This document shows positions 40,890 to 50,785 of a DNA stretch of 64,000 bases, piece after piece. The stretch comes from an uncultured Cellvibrionales bacterium (GTDB lineage: Bacteria > Pseudomonadota > Gammaproteobacteria > Pseudomonadales > Porticoccaceae): NCBI GenBank assembly GCA_913062605.1, contig CAJXWQ010000002.1, positions 130,761-194,760 on the forward strand, in the 5' to 3' direction. The position numbers and the translations under genes are program-made. Below the pieces are notes generated by a model, which saw only the letters and a program-made list of their open reading frames with translations, made no database searches and had not been told where the DNA came from. Each line of letters opens with the position of its first letter. The stretch's first letter is position 1.

Positions 40890-41786
40890 ATGACAGCTCC
40901 CACGCCCAAATGCCCTTACATCGGGCGCTTTGCTCCCTCCCCTTCCGGCCCTCTACATTTTGGTTCCTTGGTCAGCGCTGTAGCCAGCTATCTGGATGCA
41001 AAAGCACACAATGGCACATGGCTGGTGCGCATGGACGATATCGACCCTCCACGGGAAATACCAGGAGCTGCTGATCTCATACTGCAACAGCTTCAGCAAC
41101 ATAGTCTGAACTGGGACGGTGAGGTTCTGTATCAAAGTAAACGCAGCGAAGCCTATCTTGCCACCCTTGAAAAGCTACAACATAAGGGTCTCGTCTACCC
41201 CTGCCAATGCAGCCGGCAACAACTAAAGAAACAGGGCGGTGTTCACCCTAGTCGCTGCCAATTAAAAGACCCCTCAGCCCCTGCAGCCCTTCGATTAGCA
41301 GCACCTGTTCAGAGCCAGATTGAATTCGAGGATATCTTTCAGGGTCAGCAGAGGCAGAATATCAAGCATGAGGTCGGCGATGTCGTATTGCATCGTAAAG
41401 ATGGTCTTTTTGCCTACCAATTAGCCGTAGTCGTTGATGATGCCTTTCAACAAATCAGCCATATTATCCGCGGCAGTGACTTATTGAGCTCCACTCCCAG
41501 GCAAATCTGTCTTCAGCAACTACTGGGGCTCCCCACACCCCGATACGGGCATATACCCGTAGTAATCAACCCGGATGGCCAGAAACTCAGCAAGCAGAAC
41601 CTAACCCCTTCGATTGACGCCAAAACAGCCTCAGCGAACCTAGTCTCTGCCCTGCGCTGGCTTGACCTGCCGTTACCCAAAGCACTCTACCCTGCAAGTA
41701 GTCGTGAATTATTGAATTGGGGTGTAGAGCACTGGCAACGTAAGCTGGTACCCCCAGTAATGAAGAAGGTGACATTCAACCGATAA
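40890..41786 (+). CDS. gluQ: Glutamyl-Q tRNA(Asp) synthetase
   Basis: Truncated GluRS paralogue that adds glutamate to queuosine-34 of tRNA-Asp. Class I motif is FAPSPSGPLHFGS, the zinc-type cysteines are in YPCQCSR, and the KMSKS-like motif is KLSKQN. The start is either ATG 40857 or 40890. The latter gives the usual short leader before YIGRFAPSPSG (298 aa). Directly after dksA, the standard order. Confidence 0.93.
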   Translation: MTAPTPKCPYIGRFAPSPSGPLHFGSLVSAVASYLDAKAHNGTWLVRMDDIDPPREIPGAADLILQQLQQHSLNWDGEVLYQSKRSEAYLATLEKLQHKGLVYPCQCSRQQLKKQGGVHPSRCQLKDPSAPAALRLAAPVQSQIEFEDIFQGQQRQNIKHEVGDVVLHRKDGLFAYQLAVVVDDAFQQISHIIRGSDLLSSTPRQICLQQLLGLPTPRYGHIPVVINPDGQKLSKQNLTPSIDAKTASANLVSALRWLDLPLPKALYPASSRELLNWGVEHWQRKLVPPVMKKVTFNR

Positions 41787-42186
41787 CTTAGGTAACGTTA
41801 TTTGTAGGTAGCGTCATTTTAAGTCAAGCCATAAGAAATATAGGGTGAGATATATAGCCTTATATTTTATATGGATTTTAGTTTTGACATACCTCTTACT
41901 CTATGTAAAAGTTGGCGCCAACAACGAAAACTAATAAAAATAAATAATAATAATAACGTTGGATGAATTGCTAGACTGGTTGATAAGGGGAAACAAGCCT
42001 CACGACTCGATAGCATATGGGATACGGAGGAAGCCTACGGGCTTCCTTTTTTAATGCCTATTTGTTGTGGCACTCTGTCCCCCTAATACGCCCTACTAAC
42101 CACCTAAACCCAACCTACAAGTGCCAAAAGTCTTTTCAACTCCGCTGTGCTAGAATCGCCCCTTTCCCGGCACTTGCAGCATCGAC
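41787..42186 (+). ncRNA. 400-base gene-free gap with candidate small RNA upstream of pcnB
   Basis: No protein-like ORF. It contains an A-rich tract (AATAATAATAATAACG, near 41950) made of repeated A-purine-N triplets, the type of motif bound by the distal face of Hfq, and it ends in a strong terminator at 42029. In Pseudomonas the Hfq-sequestering RNA CrcZ occupies the gap before pcnB, so position and motif fit an RNA of that class. A promoter is not clear (TTGACA at 41884 lacks a good -10). It could instead be a long gluQ 3' UTR. Confidence 0.35.
42029..42052 (+). terminator. Rho-independent terminator in the gluQ-pcnB gap
   Basis: GGAAGCC/GGCTTCC stem closed by a TACG (UNCG-type) tetraloop and followed by six T. 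Confidence 0.9.
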
Positions 42187-43539
42187 ATGCTAAAAAAACT
42201 CTCTAAAATTTTCAAGAGAAACAGCCCCCCCGCAACCAACGAACCTCATATTATTAGCGCCGGGCAGCATCCGCTTTCTCCCAAGCAAATAAGTGCTGGC
42301 GCTAGAAAAGTGGTTGAGCAACTCAGCAGTGATGGCTATGAAGCCTTTTTGGTTGGGGGCTGTGTTCGCGACCTCATGCTAGGGCTGACGCCTAAAGATT
42401 TTGATGTGGCAACCGACGCCACACCAGAACAAGTCAACCAACTCTTCAGACGTTCGCGCATTATTGGCCGTCGCTTCCAAATCGTCCATGTGCGAATGGG
42501 GCCGGAAATTATTGAAGTCACCACCTTTCGCGCTCATCACACTGATAAGAAAAGTAGCCGTAATGACTCGCGCCGCTCGTCCAAGGGACTTCTATTACGC
42601 GACAATATTTTTGGTTCAATCAACGAAGATGCCAGTCGCCGCGACTTCACCATGAACGCGCTCTATTATCACCCACAAGACAACAGTATCTACGACTATG
42701 CCGATGGCTTGCCTGATATTGAACAGCAGCTCATACACATTATTGGCATCCCAGCTGACCGCTATCGGGAAGACCCCGTAAGGATGCTGCGTGCTGTACG
42801 CTTTGCTGCCAAGCTGGGCTTTCAAATTGAAAACAACACGGCGGCGGCCATTATCAAAGTTCACCAATTACTGGCTGATATTCCCCCGGCACGCCTGTTT
42901 GATGAGGTTCTCAAACTGCTAATGCACGGCCATGCATTAGCCACATTTCATTTACTCCGCCAATACCAACTCTTTGGCATCCTGTTTCCGGCTACGGAAG
43001 CAGCACTGGCTGATGACCCAGGCTACTACCTGACATTTATCGAGCAGGCGCTCACCAACACAGATAAACGCATTCGTGGTGATCAGAGGGTAACCCCCGC
43101 ATTTCTGTTTGCAGCCTTGCTCTGGCCTGCACTGAAAGAACAAGAGAAAGTGTTTAGTCAGGGCGACGTCTCACCTATATACGCCCTGCATCAAGCCGCT
43201 GGAGAGGTCACCACCAGACAGTGCCAACGAGTAGCTATTCCACGTCGTTTCACCCTCCCCATGCGAGAGATTTGGGAACTCCAACTGCGCTTACCACGCA
43301 GGGCAGGTAGCCAGGCTTTCCGGTTGATGGAGAACAAACGCTTCCGTGCTGGCTATGACTTCCTGTTATTGCGTGAGGAAACTGGAGAAATCGAATCTGG
43401 CCTGGGTGATTGGTGGACCCGCTTCCAGGATGCAGATGAACACAAACGTCAGACGATGGTCGACGCTGTGCAGCAACCTAAAAACAAGCGCCGTCGTCGA
43501 CGCCGGAAGCCACCACCCAAAAACCCTGTTCATGACTGA
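42187..43539 (+). CDS. pcnB: Poly(A) polymerase I
   Basis: Adds A tails to RNA 3' ends, promoting decay. The nucleotidyltransferase motif is FLVGGCVRDLMLGLTPKDFDVATDA with the catalytic DxD. The neck motif EDPVRMLRAVRFAAKLGF follows, and the C-terminus is Arg/Lys-rich (KNKRRRRRRKP). 450 aa. The stop overlaps folK by 8 bases. Confidence 0.96.
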   Translation: MLKKLSKIFKRNSPPATNEPHIISAGQHPLSPKQISAGARKVVEQLSSDGYEAFLVGGCVRDLMLGLTPKDFDVATDATPEQVNQLFRRSRIIGRRFQIVHVRMGPEIIEVTTFRAHHTDKKSSRNDSRRSSKGLLLRDNIFGSINEDASRRDFTMNALYYHPQDNSIYDYADGLPDIEQQLIHIIGIPADRYREDPVRMLRAVRFAAKLGFQIENNTAAAIIKVHQLLADIPPARLFDEVLKLLMHGHALATFHLLRQYQLFGILFPATEAALADDPGYYLTFIEQALTNTDKRIRGDQRVTPAFLFAALLWPALKEQEKVFSQGDVSPIYALHQAAGEVTTRQCQRVAIPRRFTLPMREIWELQLRLPRRAGSQAFRLMENKRFRAGYDFLLLREETGEIESGLGDWWTRFQDADEHKRQTMVDAVQQPKNKRRRRRRKPPPKNPVHD

Positions 43540-44041
43540 AACTGCCTACATCGCGCTGGGCAGCAACCTCAACAACCCACAGCAGCAGGTACTGCAAGCT
43601 ATCACTGAACTTGATGCACTGCCAGATACCCATATTATCGCTGTATCACCCTGGTATCGCAGCTCCCCGATGGGGCCATCGGCTCAGCCTGATTACATCA
43701 ATGGTGTTGCCGAACTGAAAACTGACTTAAGCCCGCTTCCCTTGTTGCAAGCATTGCAAGGCATCGAAGATGCCCATCAGCGCGTCAGGCAGGAACACTG
43801 GGGAGCCAGAACCCTTGATCTGGATATACTGCTCTATGGTGACCAAGTCATCGATCATCCCAAGTTACAGGTACCCCATCCGGGCATGTCCACACGTAAT
43901 TTTGTGTTATACCCGTTGGCCGATATTGCGGCGCAACTGGTGTTACCCAACAAAACCTCCTTGGCAGAGCTCTTGGAAAGTTGCCCCTCAGAAGGTATCG
44001 TTCGCCTCTCACTAGGAGGTATCTGTGGAACAACTGGCTAG
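43532..44041 (+). CDS. folK: 6-hydroxymethyl-7,8-dihydropterin pyrophosphokinase
   Basis: Folate pathway enzyme that transfers pyrophosphate from ATP to the pterin. The start is AYIALGSNLNNPQQQ, and the signature is WGARTLDLDILLYGD. The track ORF starts at 43346 inside pcnB. ATG 43532 gives the normal N-terminus and 169 aa. Tight pcnB-folK overlap. Confidence 0.96.
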   Translation: MTETAYIALGSNLNNPQQQVLQAITELDALPDTHIIAVSPWYRSSPMGPSAQPDYINGVAELKTDLSPLPLLQALQGIEDAHQRVRQEHWGARTLDLDILLYGDQVIDHPKLQVPHPGMSTRNFVLYPLADIAAQLVLPNKTSLAELLESCPSEGIVRLSLGGICGTTG

Positions 44042-44708
44042 CGATCTGACTGTCGCTCTTCAAAGCGAGACATTCCCTCGCTTTATTGCCGTGGAGGGCC
44101 CTATTGGCGTAGGGAAGACCACACTGGCAAAGCGATTGGCAGCCAACTTTAACTATGAAACATTTCTGGAACAGGCGGATAAAAACCCTTTCCTGGAACG
44201 CTTTTATCAAGACCGTCGGGCCGGGGCACTGCCAGCTCAATTATATTTTTTGTTTCAACGTACCCGGCAAATTCAGGAAATTCGTCAAGGCGATATATTT
44301 CAGCAAGTTCGGGTCTCTGACTTTATGATTGAAAAGGATCAGGTTTTCGCTCAGGTAACGCTGGATGATGAAGAACTGAAACTCTATCAAATGGTCTATC
44401 AACAACTAACCATTGATGCCCCAAAACCTGATCTGGTGATCTACCTGCAAGCCTCCACTGAAGTATTGCTAGACCGTGTCCAGCGTCGGGGTATTCAGGC
44501 AGAGAAATCCATAGATGCCGATTACCTCAACCAACTCAATGAAGCCTATACTCGGTTTTTTTACTATTACGATGAAGCACCACTGTTGATTGTTAATTCC
44601 ACAGATATTGACCTGATCAACAGCAAACAGGATTACCAAAATCTGGTTGAATATATGCTCAACATTAAGTCGGGGCGTCACTACTACAACCCCCGCCCCC
44701 ACCTCTGA
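44025..44708 (+). CDS. Deoxynucleoside kinase family protein
   Basis: P-loop kinase related to deoxyadenosine/deoxyguanosine kinases. Walker A is VEGPIGVGKTTLAKRLA at ~23-39, the DRS-like lid region (YQDRRAGALPAQLYFLFQR) follows, and VYLQASTEVLLDRVQRRG fits the LID Arg motif. 227 aa. GTG start at 44025 with AGGAGG 6 bases upstream, overlapping folK. Found between folK and panB in many gammaproteobacteria. Confidence 0.9.
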   Translation: MEQLASDLTVALQSETFPRFIAVEGPIGVGKTTLAKRLAANFNYETFLEQADKNPFLERFYQDRRAGALPAQLYFLFQRTRQIQEIRQGDIFQQVRVSDFMIEKDQVFAQVTLDDEELKLYQMVYQQLTIDAPKPDLVIYLQASTEVLLDRVQRRGIQAEKSIDADYLNQLNEAYTRFFYYYDEAPLLIVNSTDIDLINSKQDYQNLVEYMLNIKSGRHYYNPRPHL

Positions 44709-44722
44709 CAGGAATGCGGCTT

Positions 44723-45514
44723 ATGAAAACGGTCACTATTAACACCCTGAACACACTCAAGGAAGAGGGCGAAAAATTTCCGGTGATTACCGCCTACGAT
44801 GCCTCTTTTTCACGACTCATTGAGCACGCAGGTATTGAAGTCGTTCTGGTGGGAGACTCACTGGGCAATGTTATCCAAGGGCACGACAGTACGGTGCCCG
44901 TCACTATGGACGATATGGTTTACCATGTTGAGGCGGTGTGTCGCGGCAACAATAAATCACTGGTTATTGCCGACCTACCCTTCATGGCCTATGCCACCGA
45001 AGAGCAAACCATGGAAAATGCTGCTCTGCTGATGCAGGCCGGCGCTCACATGGTAAAACTGGAAGGTGGTGCCTGGCTTGAGGAAACCGTACTCATGCTC
45101 AGCGAACGAGGCATTCCTGTTTGCGGTCACCTCGGCCTTACCCCTCAGTCTGTTAACAAACTTGGCGGTTACAAAGTCCAGGGCCGCGACGACCAAACTG
45201 CTGAGAAAATGGTCCTCGACGCTCACTTACTGGAAGAAGCCGGTGTCGATATCCTGGTGCTTGAATGCGTACCTACAGCCCTCGCCCAACAAATCACCAA
45301 CGAGTTGAGCATTCCGGTCATTGGTATTGGTGCTGGCCCCAATACTGATGCTCAAGTATTGGTGATCTACGACATGCTGGGCATATCGCCCAGACTGCCA
45401 AAATTTTCCAAAAATTTCCTGACCGAAACAGGTGATGTGGAAACTGCGCTCAAGACCTATGCCAAAGAGGTGCGCTCAGGCGCTTTCCCACAACCTGAAC
45501 ATGGTTTTAAATAG
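44723..45514 (+). CDS. panB: 3-methyl-2-oxobutanoate hydroxymethyltransferase
   Basis: First step of pantothenate synthesis. Signatures VVLVGDSLGNVIQGHDSTVPVTMDDM, HMVKLEGG and VIGIGAGPNTDAQVLVIYDMLG. Start 44723 (MKTVTINTL) has AGGA at correct spacing; track start 44714 is too close to it. 263 aa. panC, its usual neighbour, is not here. Confidence 0.96.
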   Translation: MKTVTINTLNTLKEEGEKFPVITAYDASFSRLIEHAGIEVVLVGDSLGNVIQGHDSTVPVTMDDMVYHVEAVCRGNNKSLVIADLPFMAYATEEQTMENAALLMQAGAHMVKLEGGAWLEETVLMLSERGIPVCGHLGLTPQSVNKLGGYKVQGRDDQTAEKMVLDAHLLEEAGVDILVLECVPTALAQQITNELSIPVIGIGAGPNTDAQVLVIYDMLGISPRLPKFSKNFLTETGDVETALKTYAKEVRSGAFPQPEHGFK

Positions 45515-45531
45515 CCTCAAACAATGGCTGC

Positions 45532-46188
45532 CTATTCTGGAAATAACTGTATAGCGGCCCCCTCTTGCCAAACGGGATACTTCGTCATCACAGACAGAAA
45601 TAAGTCTGAGGTTAAAAAATACGCTAGCCAGTTCTGTAAATTTGGGTATGGCGCCTGATCAAACCAGCTCTTATCTACAAAGGCGAACTGGCGAATAAAA
45701 GGGAATATGCCCACATCGGCAATGCTTATTTTCTCACCCAGTAAAAACTGACTAGTGGTTAACCGAGCCTCCAGGGTGTCAAGAAAACCCTCTGCCTGAG
45801 AACGATAATATTCCATGGTGTGTTGAGGGTTTTGTGGATCCTGAGAGTACCGATCTGCATATTTATAGTGATCCAGATGCACCTTGAATGAAAAATCATT
45901 CTGCTCGATCAACCCATCAATCTCTGAGGCCAATATTGGATCCCACCAGTAGTCTGAATCATTAACCCCTAATGCCCAGCGCATGACATCATAGCTTTCA
46001 TCAAAGACTGAACCATCAGGCAACACCAGCACGGGAACGGTACCCTTAATTGATACTGCCAACATTGAAGTCGGCTTCTCCCGCAATAGAATTTCTCGCA
46101 GCTCAACCTGCACACCGGCATACTTCAATGCCATCCGGGCGCGGATGGCATAGGGACAGCGGCGAAAAGAATAGAGTACCGGTAACAT
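45532..46188 (-). CDS. Glutathione S-transferase family protein
   Basis: Thioredoxin-like N-terminal domain with a CPYA motif (SFRRCPYAIRARMAL) and the glutathione-binding cis-Pro and DES turn (GTVPVLVLPDGSVFDESYDVM), followed by an all-helical C-terminal domain. 218 aa from ATG 46188; the track start is a TTG three codons earlier. The CPYA motif is closer to glutaredoxin-2/omega-like GSTs. Substrate unknown. Confidence 0.85.
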   Translation of the reverse strand: MLPVLYSFRRCPYAIRARMALKYAGVQVELREILLREKPTSMLAVSIKGTVPVLVLPDGSVFDESYDVMRWALGVNDSDYWWDPILASEIDGLIEQNDFSFKVHLDHYKYADRYSQDPQNPQHTMEYYRSQAEGFLDTLEARLTTSQFLLGEKISIADVGIFPFIRQFAFVDKSWFDQAPYPNLQNWLAYFLTSDLFLSVMTKYPVWQEGAAIQLFPE

Positions 46189-46307
46189 AGTATCCAAGGC
46201 TGACTGACGAGCTTAAGAGGTTAACAAATTCCTTACTGCCCGTACTAGGTAGCCGATATAATCCATAGCTCCTATTCACAAGTTAAGTCACCGATAAGCC
46301 CCAGCCC

Positions 46308-46982
46308 ATGAATCTTCTGCCCTGTGTTGAAATCGAACCCTCCTCGCCAGACCATACCCTGCCAATTAACTCCTCGGTTATCTGGCTACACGGGCTGGGT
46401 GCCGATGGACACGATTTTGAACCGATAGTCCCGGAGCTGCACTTACCCGAACAGATGGCCGTTCGGTTTATTTTTCCCCATGCACCCAAGATTCCTGTGA
46501 CAATTAACGACGGCTATATCATGCCCGCCTGGTACGACATTCTTGAAATGGACATTGACCGCAAGGTAGATGAAACACAATTGTTGCACTCTGTCGCTTC
46601 GGTCCAAGCATTGATTGACCGGGAAATTGAACGGGGCATTGATAGCCGGAACATTGTTATCGCCGGTTTTTCTCAGGGCGGTGCCGTCGGTATTCACGCA
46701 GCATTGACCTACCCCAAGCCACTGGCTGGGTTACTGGCACTCTCGACCTATTTCGCCACCGTCGATTCGATTGATCTTCACCCTGCCAACCGGCAGTTGC
46801 CTATCCAGATATTCCATGGCACCAACGACCCTGTTGTTCAGGAAATTCACGGCCAAAATAGTGTGAAATATTTGACCGCGATGGGCTTTAAACCGGGTTA
46901 TGAGGCATTCCCCATGGAACACGCTGTCTGCATGGAAGAAATAAACGCCATTTCAGAATGGCTGCAAGCAATTCTGAACTAA
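46308..46982 (+). CDS. Carboxylesterase/phospholipase (alpha/beta hydrolase, YpfH/EstB-like)
   Basis: Alpha/beta hydrolase with nucleophile elbow AGFSQGGAVG (Ser near residue 120), Asp in HGTNDPVV and His in PMEHAV. The oxyanion turn is IWLHGLGADGHDF. 224 aa, the size of small bacterial carboxylesterases/acyl-protein thioesterase relatives. Same strand as the MBL-fold gene that follows. Confidence 0.9.
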   Translation: MNLLPCVEIEPSSPDHTLPINSSVIWLHGLGADGHDFEPIVPELHLPEQMAVRFIFPHAPKIPVTINDGYIMPAWYDILEMDIDRKVDETQLLHSVASVQALIDREIERGIDSRNIVIAGFSQGGAVGIHAALTYPKPLAGLLALSTYFATVDSIDLHPANRQLPIQIFHGTNDPVVQEIHGQNSVKYLTAMGFKPGYEAFPMEHAVCMEEINAISEWLQAILN

Positions 46983-46996
46983 CGGTAAATAAATCA

Positions 46997-48028
46997 ATGA
47001 CTAGCTCCAAGCCAGAATATCCCTATTCCCAGCCCTCCGAACCAGGAGAGCTTATCGAAGTGGCTGACAGGGTTTACTGGTTGCGGATGCCTCTACCCTT
47101 CAGGCTCGACCACATCAACCTGTGGGTGCTGGAAGAAGATGACGGCTGGACCATTGTCGATACCGGGCTGGCCACAGAAGCCACCACCGATATATGGGAA
47201 ACGCTTTACCACCAAATGACCGATAAAAAGCCCATCAAGCGCATTATCGGCACCCATATGCACCCCGACCATATCGGGCTAGCCGCCTGGCTTTGTCGCC
47301 GTAGTGGTGCGGTGCTATGGATGTCACGCAGTGAATATATGCACTGTCGAATCTTATTGGAGGACAGCAATCGAGAGGCACCCGATGCGGCCATAGCGTT
47401 CTACCAAGCCGCAGGATTTAATGAAGAACAGTTAAATTACTACCGCTCAAAATTTGGTGCCTTTGGCAGCCTGATTCGTGGCATGCCAAACAGTTATCAC
47501 CGGCTGAAGGACAACGACGGATTCATTGTTAACAACCGACAATGGCGGGTGGTGATGGGTGAAGGGCATTCACCCGAACACGCGTGCCTGTTCTGCCCAG
47601 AACTGGAATTGTTTATCTCTGGGGACCAACTGTTGCCCACTATCTCATCCAATGTAAGTGTCTGGCCTATTGAGCCTACCGGGAACCCCCTGAAAGCCTG
47701 GATTGATTCCTGTCACAAGCTGAAGTCCGTTCTTCCCGAAAACACCTTAATACTGCCGTCCCATGGGTTACCTTTCAGGGGAGCCGCGCAGCGTTTACAA
47801 AAACTCACCGATGACCACGAAAGAGACCTTCAAGTAATCTACGAAAACGCTGACACACCAAAACGTGTGGTTGATTTTTTCCCGCTGATTTTTAAATCAA
47901 AAATCACCCATACCTCCCTCGTGCTTGCCACAGGTGAAAGCTATGCACACCTGAACTGCTTGATAGAGCAGGGAATGATGGTGGTCAAAAAAGATGCCGA
48001 GGGTGTTAACTGGTATCAACGAGTGTAA
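46997..48028 (+). CDS. MBL-fold metallo-hydrolase
   Basis: Metallo-beta-lactamase fold with the zinc motif GTHMHPDHIGLAAWL, a second His in GEGHSPEHACLF and Asp in ISGDQLLP. 343 aa from ATG 46997; the track start at 46958 overlaps the esterase. The C-terminal winged-helix-like part (HTSLVLATGESYAHLNCLIEQG) resembles LACTB2-type hydrolases. Substrate unknown, perhaps a thioester. Confidence 0.87.
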   Translation: MTSSKPEYPYSQPSEPGELIEVADRVYWLRMPLPFRLDHINLWVLEEDDGWTIVDTGLATEATTDIWETLYHQMTDKKPIKRIIGTHMHPDHIGLAAWLCRRSGAVLWMSRSEYMHCRILLEDSNREAPDAAIAFYQAAGFNEEQLNYYRSKFGAFGSLIRGMPNSYHRLKDNDGFIVNNRQWRVVMGEGHSPEHACLFCPELELFISGDQLLPTISSNVSVWPIEPTGNPLKAWIDSCHKLKSVLPENTLILPSHGLPFRGAAQRLQKLTDDHERDLQVIYENADTPKRVVDFFPLIFKSKITHTSLVLATGESYAHLNCLIEQGMMVVKKDAEGVNWYQRV

Positions 48029-48104
48029 ATGCAGGTTCAGAGGCACCGATTCAGATAAAGAAAGCGTAATGAATTAAGCGGCATCAAATTAAGTAGCCTA
48101 AAAA

Positions 48105-48746
48105 TTAATTCACTTCCAACATTTGACGGTGGTGCCATTTACCCAATAACAACTGGGCCGTCACAGCACCAATCAATGCCAACATCATGTCCCACTGTGC
48201 ATCCCAAACATCACCCTGTGTACCAAGAAATTCCAAAGAGCCATCACCACCAATCACCGCAGTCCACCACTCAAGCAACTCATAAAATGCGCTGAAAGCC
48301 AGACAGAAACAGGTGACCAAAAAAAATAGCCAGCCTCTACCTTGGTGACTTGATGATGAGCCATGATAATCCAGCGTCAAAACCCGTTTACGCCACAAAA
48401 TTTCACGAGCCAAAATAGCAGGAATAAAACCCTGGGCAATATGACCAATCCGGTCGTAAGGGTTGCGTGAAAAATCAAACCAGTCTTGTACCCAGAACCC
48501 CAGCGGCACCCTGGCGTATGTATAGTGCGCCCCCACCACTAAAATAATGGCGTGGAGAAATATCAGGTAATAACTTATACGAGTGAGAGGGAAGCTCTCT
48601 CGGGTGTACCAGAGAACAGGTAAGGCAATAATGACGGGAATGGCTTCAAGCCACCAAGTCGCCCTGTCGTAAGGTGTGACCCATGACCACAACATCACAA
48701 CCAGCAATAGTATCAGCAGGACAACAAGTTCTTTGGTATTTGCCAT
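48105..48746 (-). CDS. DUF2238 (YjdF-like) integral membrane protein
   Basis: Six or so hydrophobic helices with the family motifs NPYDRIGHIAQGFIPAILARE, FYELLEWW and GTQGDVWDAQWDMMLALIGA. 213 aa. Function unknown. Confidence 0.88.
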   Translation of the reverse strand: MANTKELVVLLILLLVVMLWSWVTPYDRATWWLEAIPVIIALPVLWYTRESFPLTRISYYLIFLHAIILVVGAHYTYARVPLGFWVQDWFDFSRNPYDRIGHIAQGFIPAILAREILWRKRVLTLDYHGSSSSHQGRGWLFFLVTCFCLAFSAFYELLEWWTAVIGGDGSLEFLGTQGDVWDAQWDMMLALIGAVTAQLLLGKWHHRQMLEVN

Positions 48747-48793
48747 GAAACGCCTCCTTAACTAACGTCGCCCTTATGCCAATACCCTAAGTG

Positions 48794-49402
48794 TTAGCTT
48801 CCCCAGCGGGGTAATAAAGTTTGCTCAATACCCAGATGATCGAGAAGCCGAGCCACCACGAAGTCCACCAGGTCTTCGATGGTTTCAGGGTTTTGATAGA
48901 AACCGGGCATCGCCGGTAATATCGTGACACCCAGCCGCGATAGCTTCAGCATATTTTCCAGATGAATTTCTGACAGGGGCGTTTCACGAGGCACAACGAT
49001 CAGCTGGCGTTTTTCCTTAATAGCCACATCAGCAGCTCGCTCAATCAGGTTATTACTCGCTCCACAGGAAATAGCAGAAAGCGTGCCGCCGCTCGCGGGA
49101 CAAATCACCATAGAACTTGGACAGGCAGAGCCGGAAGCTACAGATGAAAACCAATCCCGAGAACTGTTAACCACAATTTGTCCCGGTTCAGCATCAAAAT
49201 TCAGTGTAAGAAAATCTTCCAGGTTATCGTCATTCGGTAATTCCAGCTCAGTCTCTGTTTCCACCACAACCCGAGCGGCATCAGAAATCATAAACTGCAC
49301 CTGACAGTTGGCCTGCACCAAACAATCTAGCAACCTCAAACCATACTGGGCACCAGATGCACCCGTCATCGCCAGTGTAATCGTACGGTTAAAATCAGCC
49401 AT
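48794..49402 (-). CDS. ubiX: Flavin prenyltransferase UbiX
   Basis: Makes prenylated FMN for the UbiD decarboxylase. Start [18 protein letters not shown], then [26 protein letters not shown] and the phosphate/flavin site [14 protein letters not shown]. 202 aa from ATG 49402. Next to mpl, a common gammaproteobacterial order. Confidence 0.95.
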   Translation of the reverse strand: MADFNRTITLAMTGASGAQYGLRLLDCLVQANCQVQFMISDAARVVVETETELELPNDDNLEDFLTLNFDAEPGQIVVNSSRDWFSSVASGSACPSSMVICPASGGTLSAISCGASNNLIERAADVAIKEKRQLIVVPRETPLSEIHLENMLKLSRLGVTILPAMPGFYQNPETIEDLVDFVVARLLDHLGIEQTLLPRWGS

Positions 49403-49420
49403 TAAAGTCAACCATTAGAA

Positions 49421-50785
49421 TTAACCATTAGCCCGCTCCTCCAGAGCACCCACCAGCCTGTCATGAAAACCGGCAAAACCGCCGTTACTCATGATCACTA
49501 TATGTGCCGAGTTTCCAGCCTGTTTAAGTGTGTGCTCAATCAGTATATCAATATCATCCAACACCTCGGCAGGGACGGGACCTGCACTGACCACATCCGC
49601 CAGGGACCAATCGATATTATCAGGTTGATACCACAATACCTGATCTGCCAATTTGGTGGACTCTGCAAGCTGACTTTTGTGAACACCCAGTTTCATCGTA
49701 TTAGAGCGCGGCTCAATAACCGCAATAATTTTTTCAGTGCCTACCTTGTTACGTAGCCCCTCCAGCGTTGTAGCAATGGCTGTTGGATGATGGGCAAAAT
49801 CATCATATACAGAGACGCCATTGATAGAAGCCAGCTTTTCCATACGCCGCTTCACACCACTGAACTGGCAAAGCGCCTCACAAGCCACCACCGGCTTCAC
49901 ACCCACATGACGGGCCGCAGCAATAGCGGCTAAGCCATTGGCGGCATTGTGTGCCCCAGTTTGCCCCCAACGAACCGTACCCTGCCTTTTACCCTGAAAA
50001 CTGACAGCAAAGGCAGAACCGTCGCTCTCAGTAAGAGTCATTGACCAATCACTATTGTCACCAAGGCCCTGTAATTCTGACCAGCAACCCCGGTCCAATA
50101 CTTCTTGTAGGTTTGCATCACCCGCTGGCGCCACAATCATCCCCTGTCGCGGAATAGTCCGCACAAAGTGGTGGAACTGAGTTTGAATGGCATTGAGGTC
50201 AGCAAAGATATCTGCGTGATCAAATTCCAAATTATTAAAAATAGCCGTGCGGGGGCGGTAATGAACAAACTTGGAGCGCTTATCGAAAAAGGCACTGTCG
50301 TATTCATCCGCCTCCACCACAAAAAAAGGCGAACTACCCAAGCGGGCTGAAACATCAAAGTTTGATGGCACCCCACCGATCAAGAACCCAGGCTTCATAC
50401 CGGCATATTCTAAAATCCAGGCCAGCATACTGGAGGTAGTGGTTTTGCCATGAGTACCAGCCACCGCCAATACCCACTTCTCTCTAAGGAAATAGTCCCC
50501 CAACCACTGAGGACCCGAGGTATAGGGGATTCGGTTATCCAGCACATATTCCACCGCAGAATTGCCACGAGACAATGCATTACCGATAACCACTAAATCA
50601 GGTATTGGGTTGAATTGTGCAGGGTCATACCCCTCGGTCAGTTCGATACCGGCTTTCTCTAATTGAGTACTCATGGGAGGGTAGACATTCGTATCACTAC
50701 CAGATACCTGATGCCCCGCGGCCTTGGCCAGCTGGGCAAGAGACCCCATAAAAGTGCCACAAATACCTAAAATATGAATATGCAT
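49421..50785 (-). CDS. mpl: UDP-MurNAc:L-alanyl-gamma-D-glutamyl-meso-diaminopimelate ligase
   Basis: Recycles the murein tripeptide onto UDP-MurNAc. The Mur ligase ATP site is AGTHGKTTTSSM. The NAD-like N-terminal motif is ILGICGTFMGSLAQLAK, then EADEYDSAFFDKRSKF and DDFAHHPTAI. 454 aa. The 273-base spacer to pfk contains two imperfect copies of TCTTGGTAACYAT (near 50815 and 50840) and no gene. Confidence 0.96.
   Translation of the reverse strand: MHIHILGICGTFMGSLAQLAKAAGHQVSGSDTNVYPPMSTQLEKAGIELTEGYDPAQFNPIPDLVVIGNALSRGNSAVEYVLDNRIPYTSGPQWLGDYFLREKWVLAVAGTHGKTTTSSMLAWILEYAGMKPGFLIGGVPSNFDVSARLGSSPFFVVEADEYDSAFFDKRSKFVHYRPRTAIFNNLEFDHADIFADLNAIQTQFHHFVRTIPRQGMIVAPAGDANLQEVLDRGCWSELQGLGDNSDWSMTLTESDGSAFAVSFQGKRQGTVRWGQTGAHNAANGLAAIAAARHVGVKPVVACEALCQFSGVKRRMEKLASINGVSVYDDFAHHPTAIATTLEGLRNKVGTEKIIAVIEPRSNTMKLGVHKSQLAESTKLADQVLWYQPDNIDWSLADVVSAGPVPAEVLDDIDILIEHTLKQAGNSAHIVIMSNGGFAGFHDRLVGALEERANG

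Noticed and set aside
41884-41906. TTGACA as a -35 box for the candidate RNA
   Set aside because: The best -10-like hexamer (TATGTA) is only 12 bases away and no good box lies at 16-18 bases.
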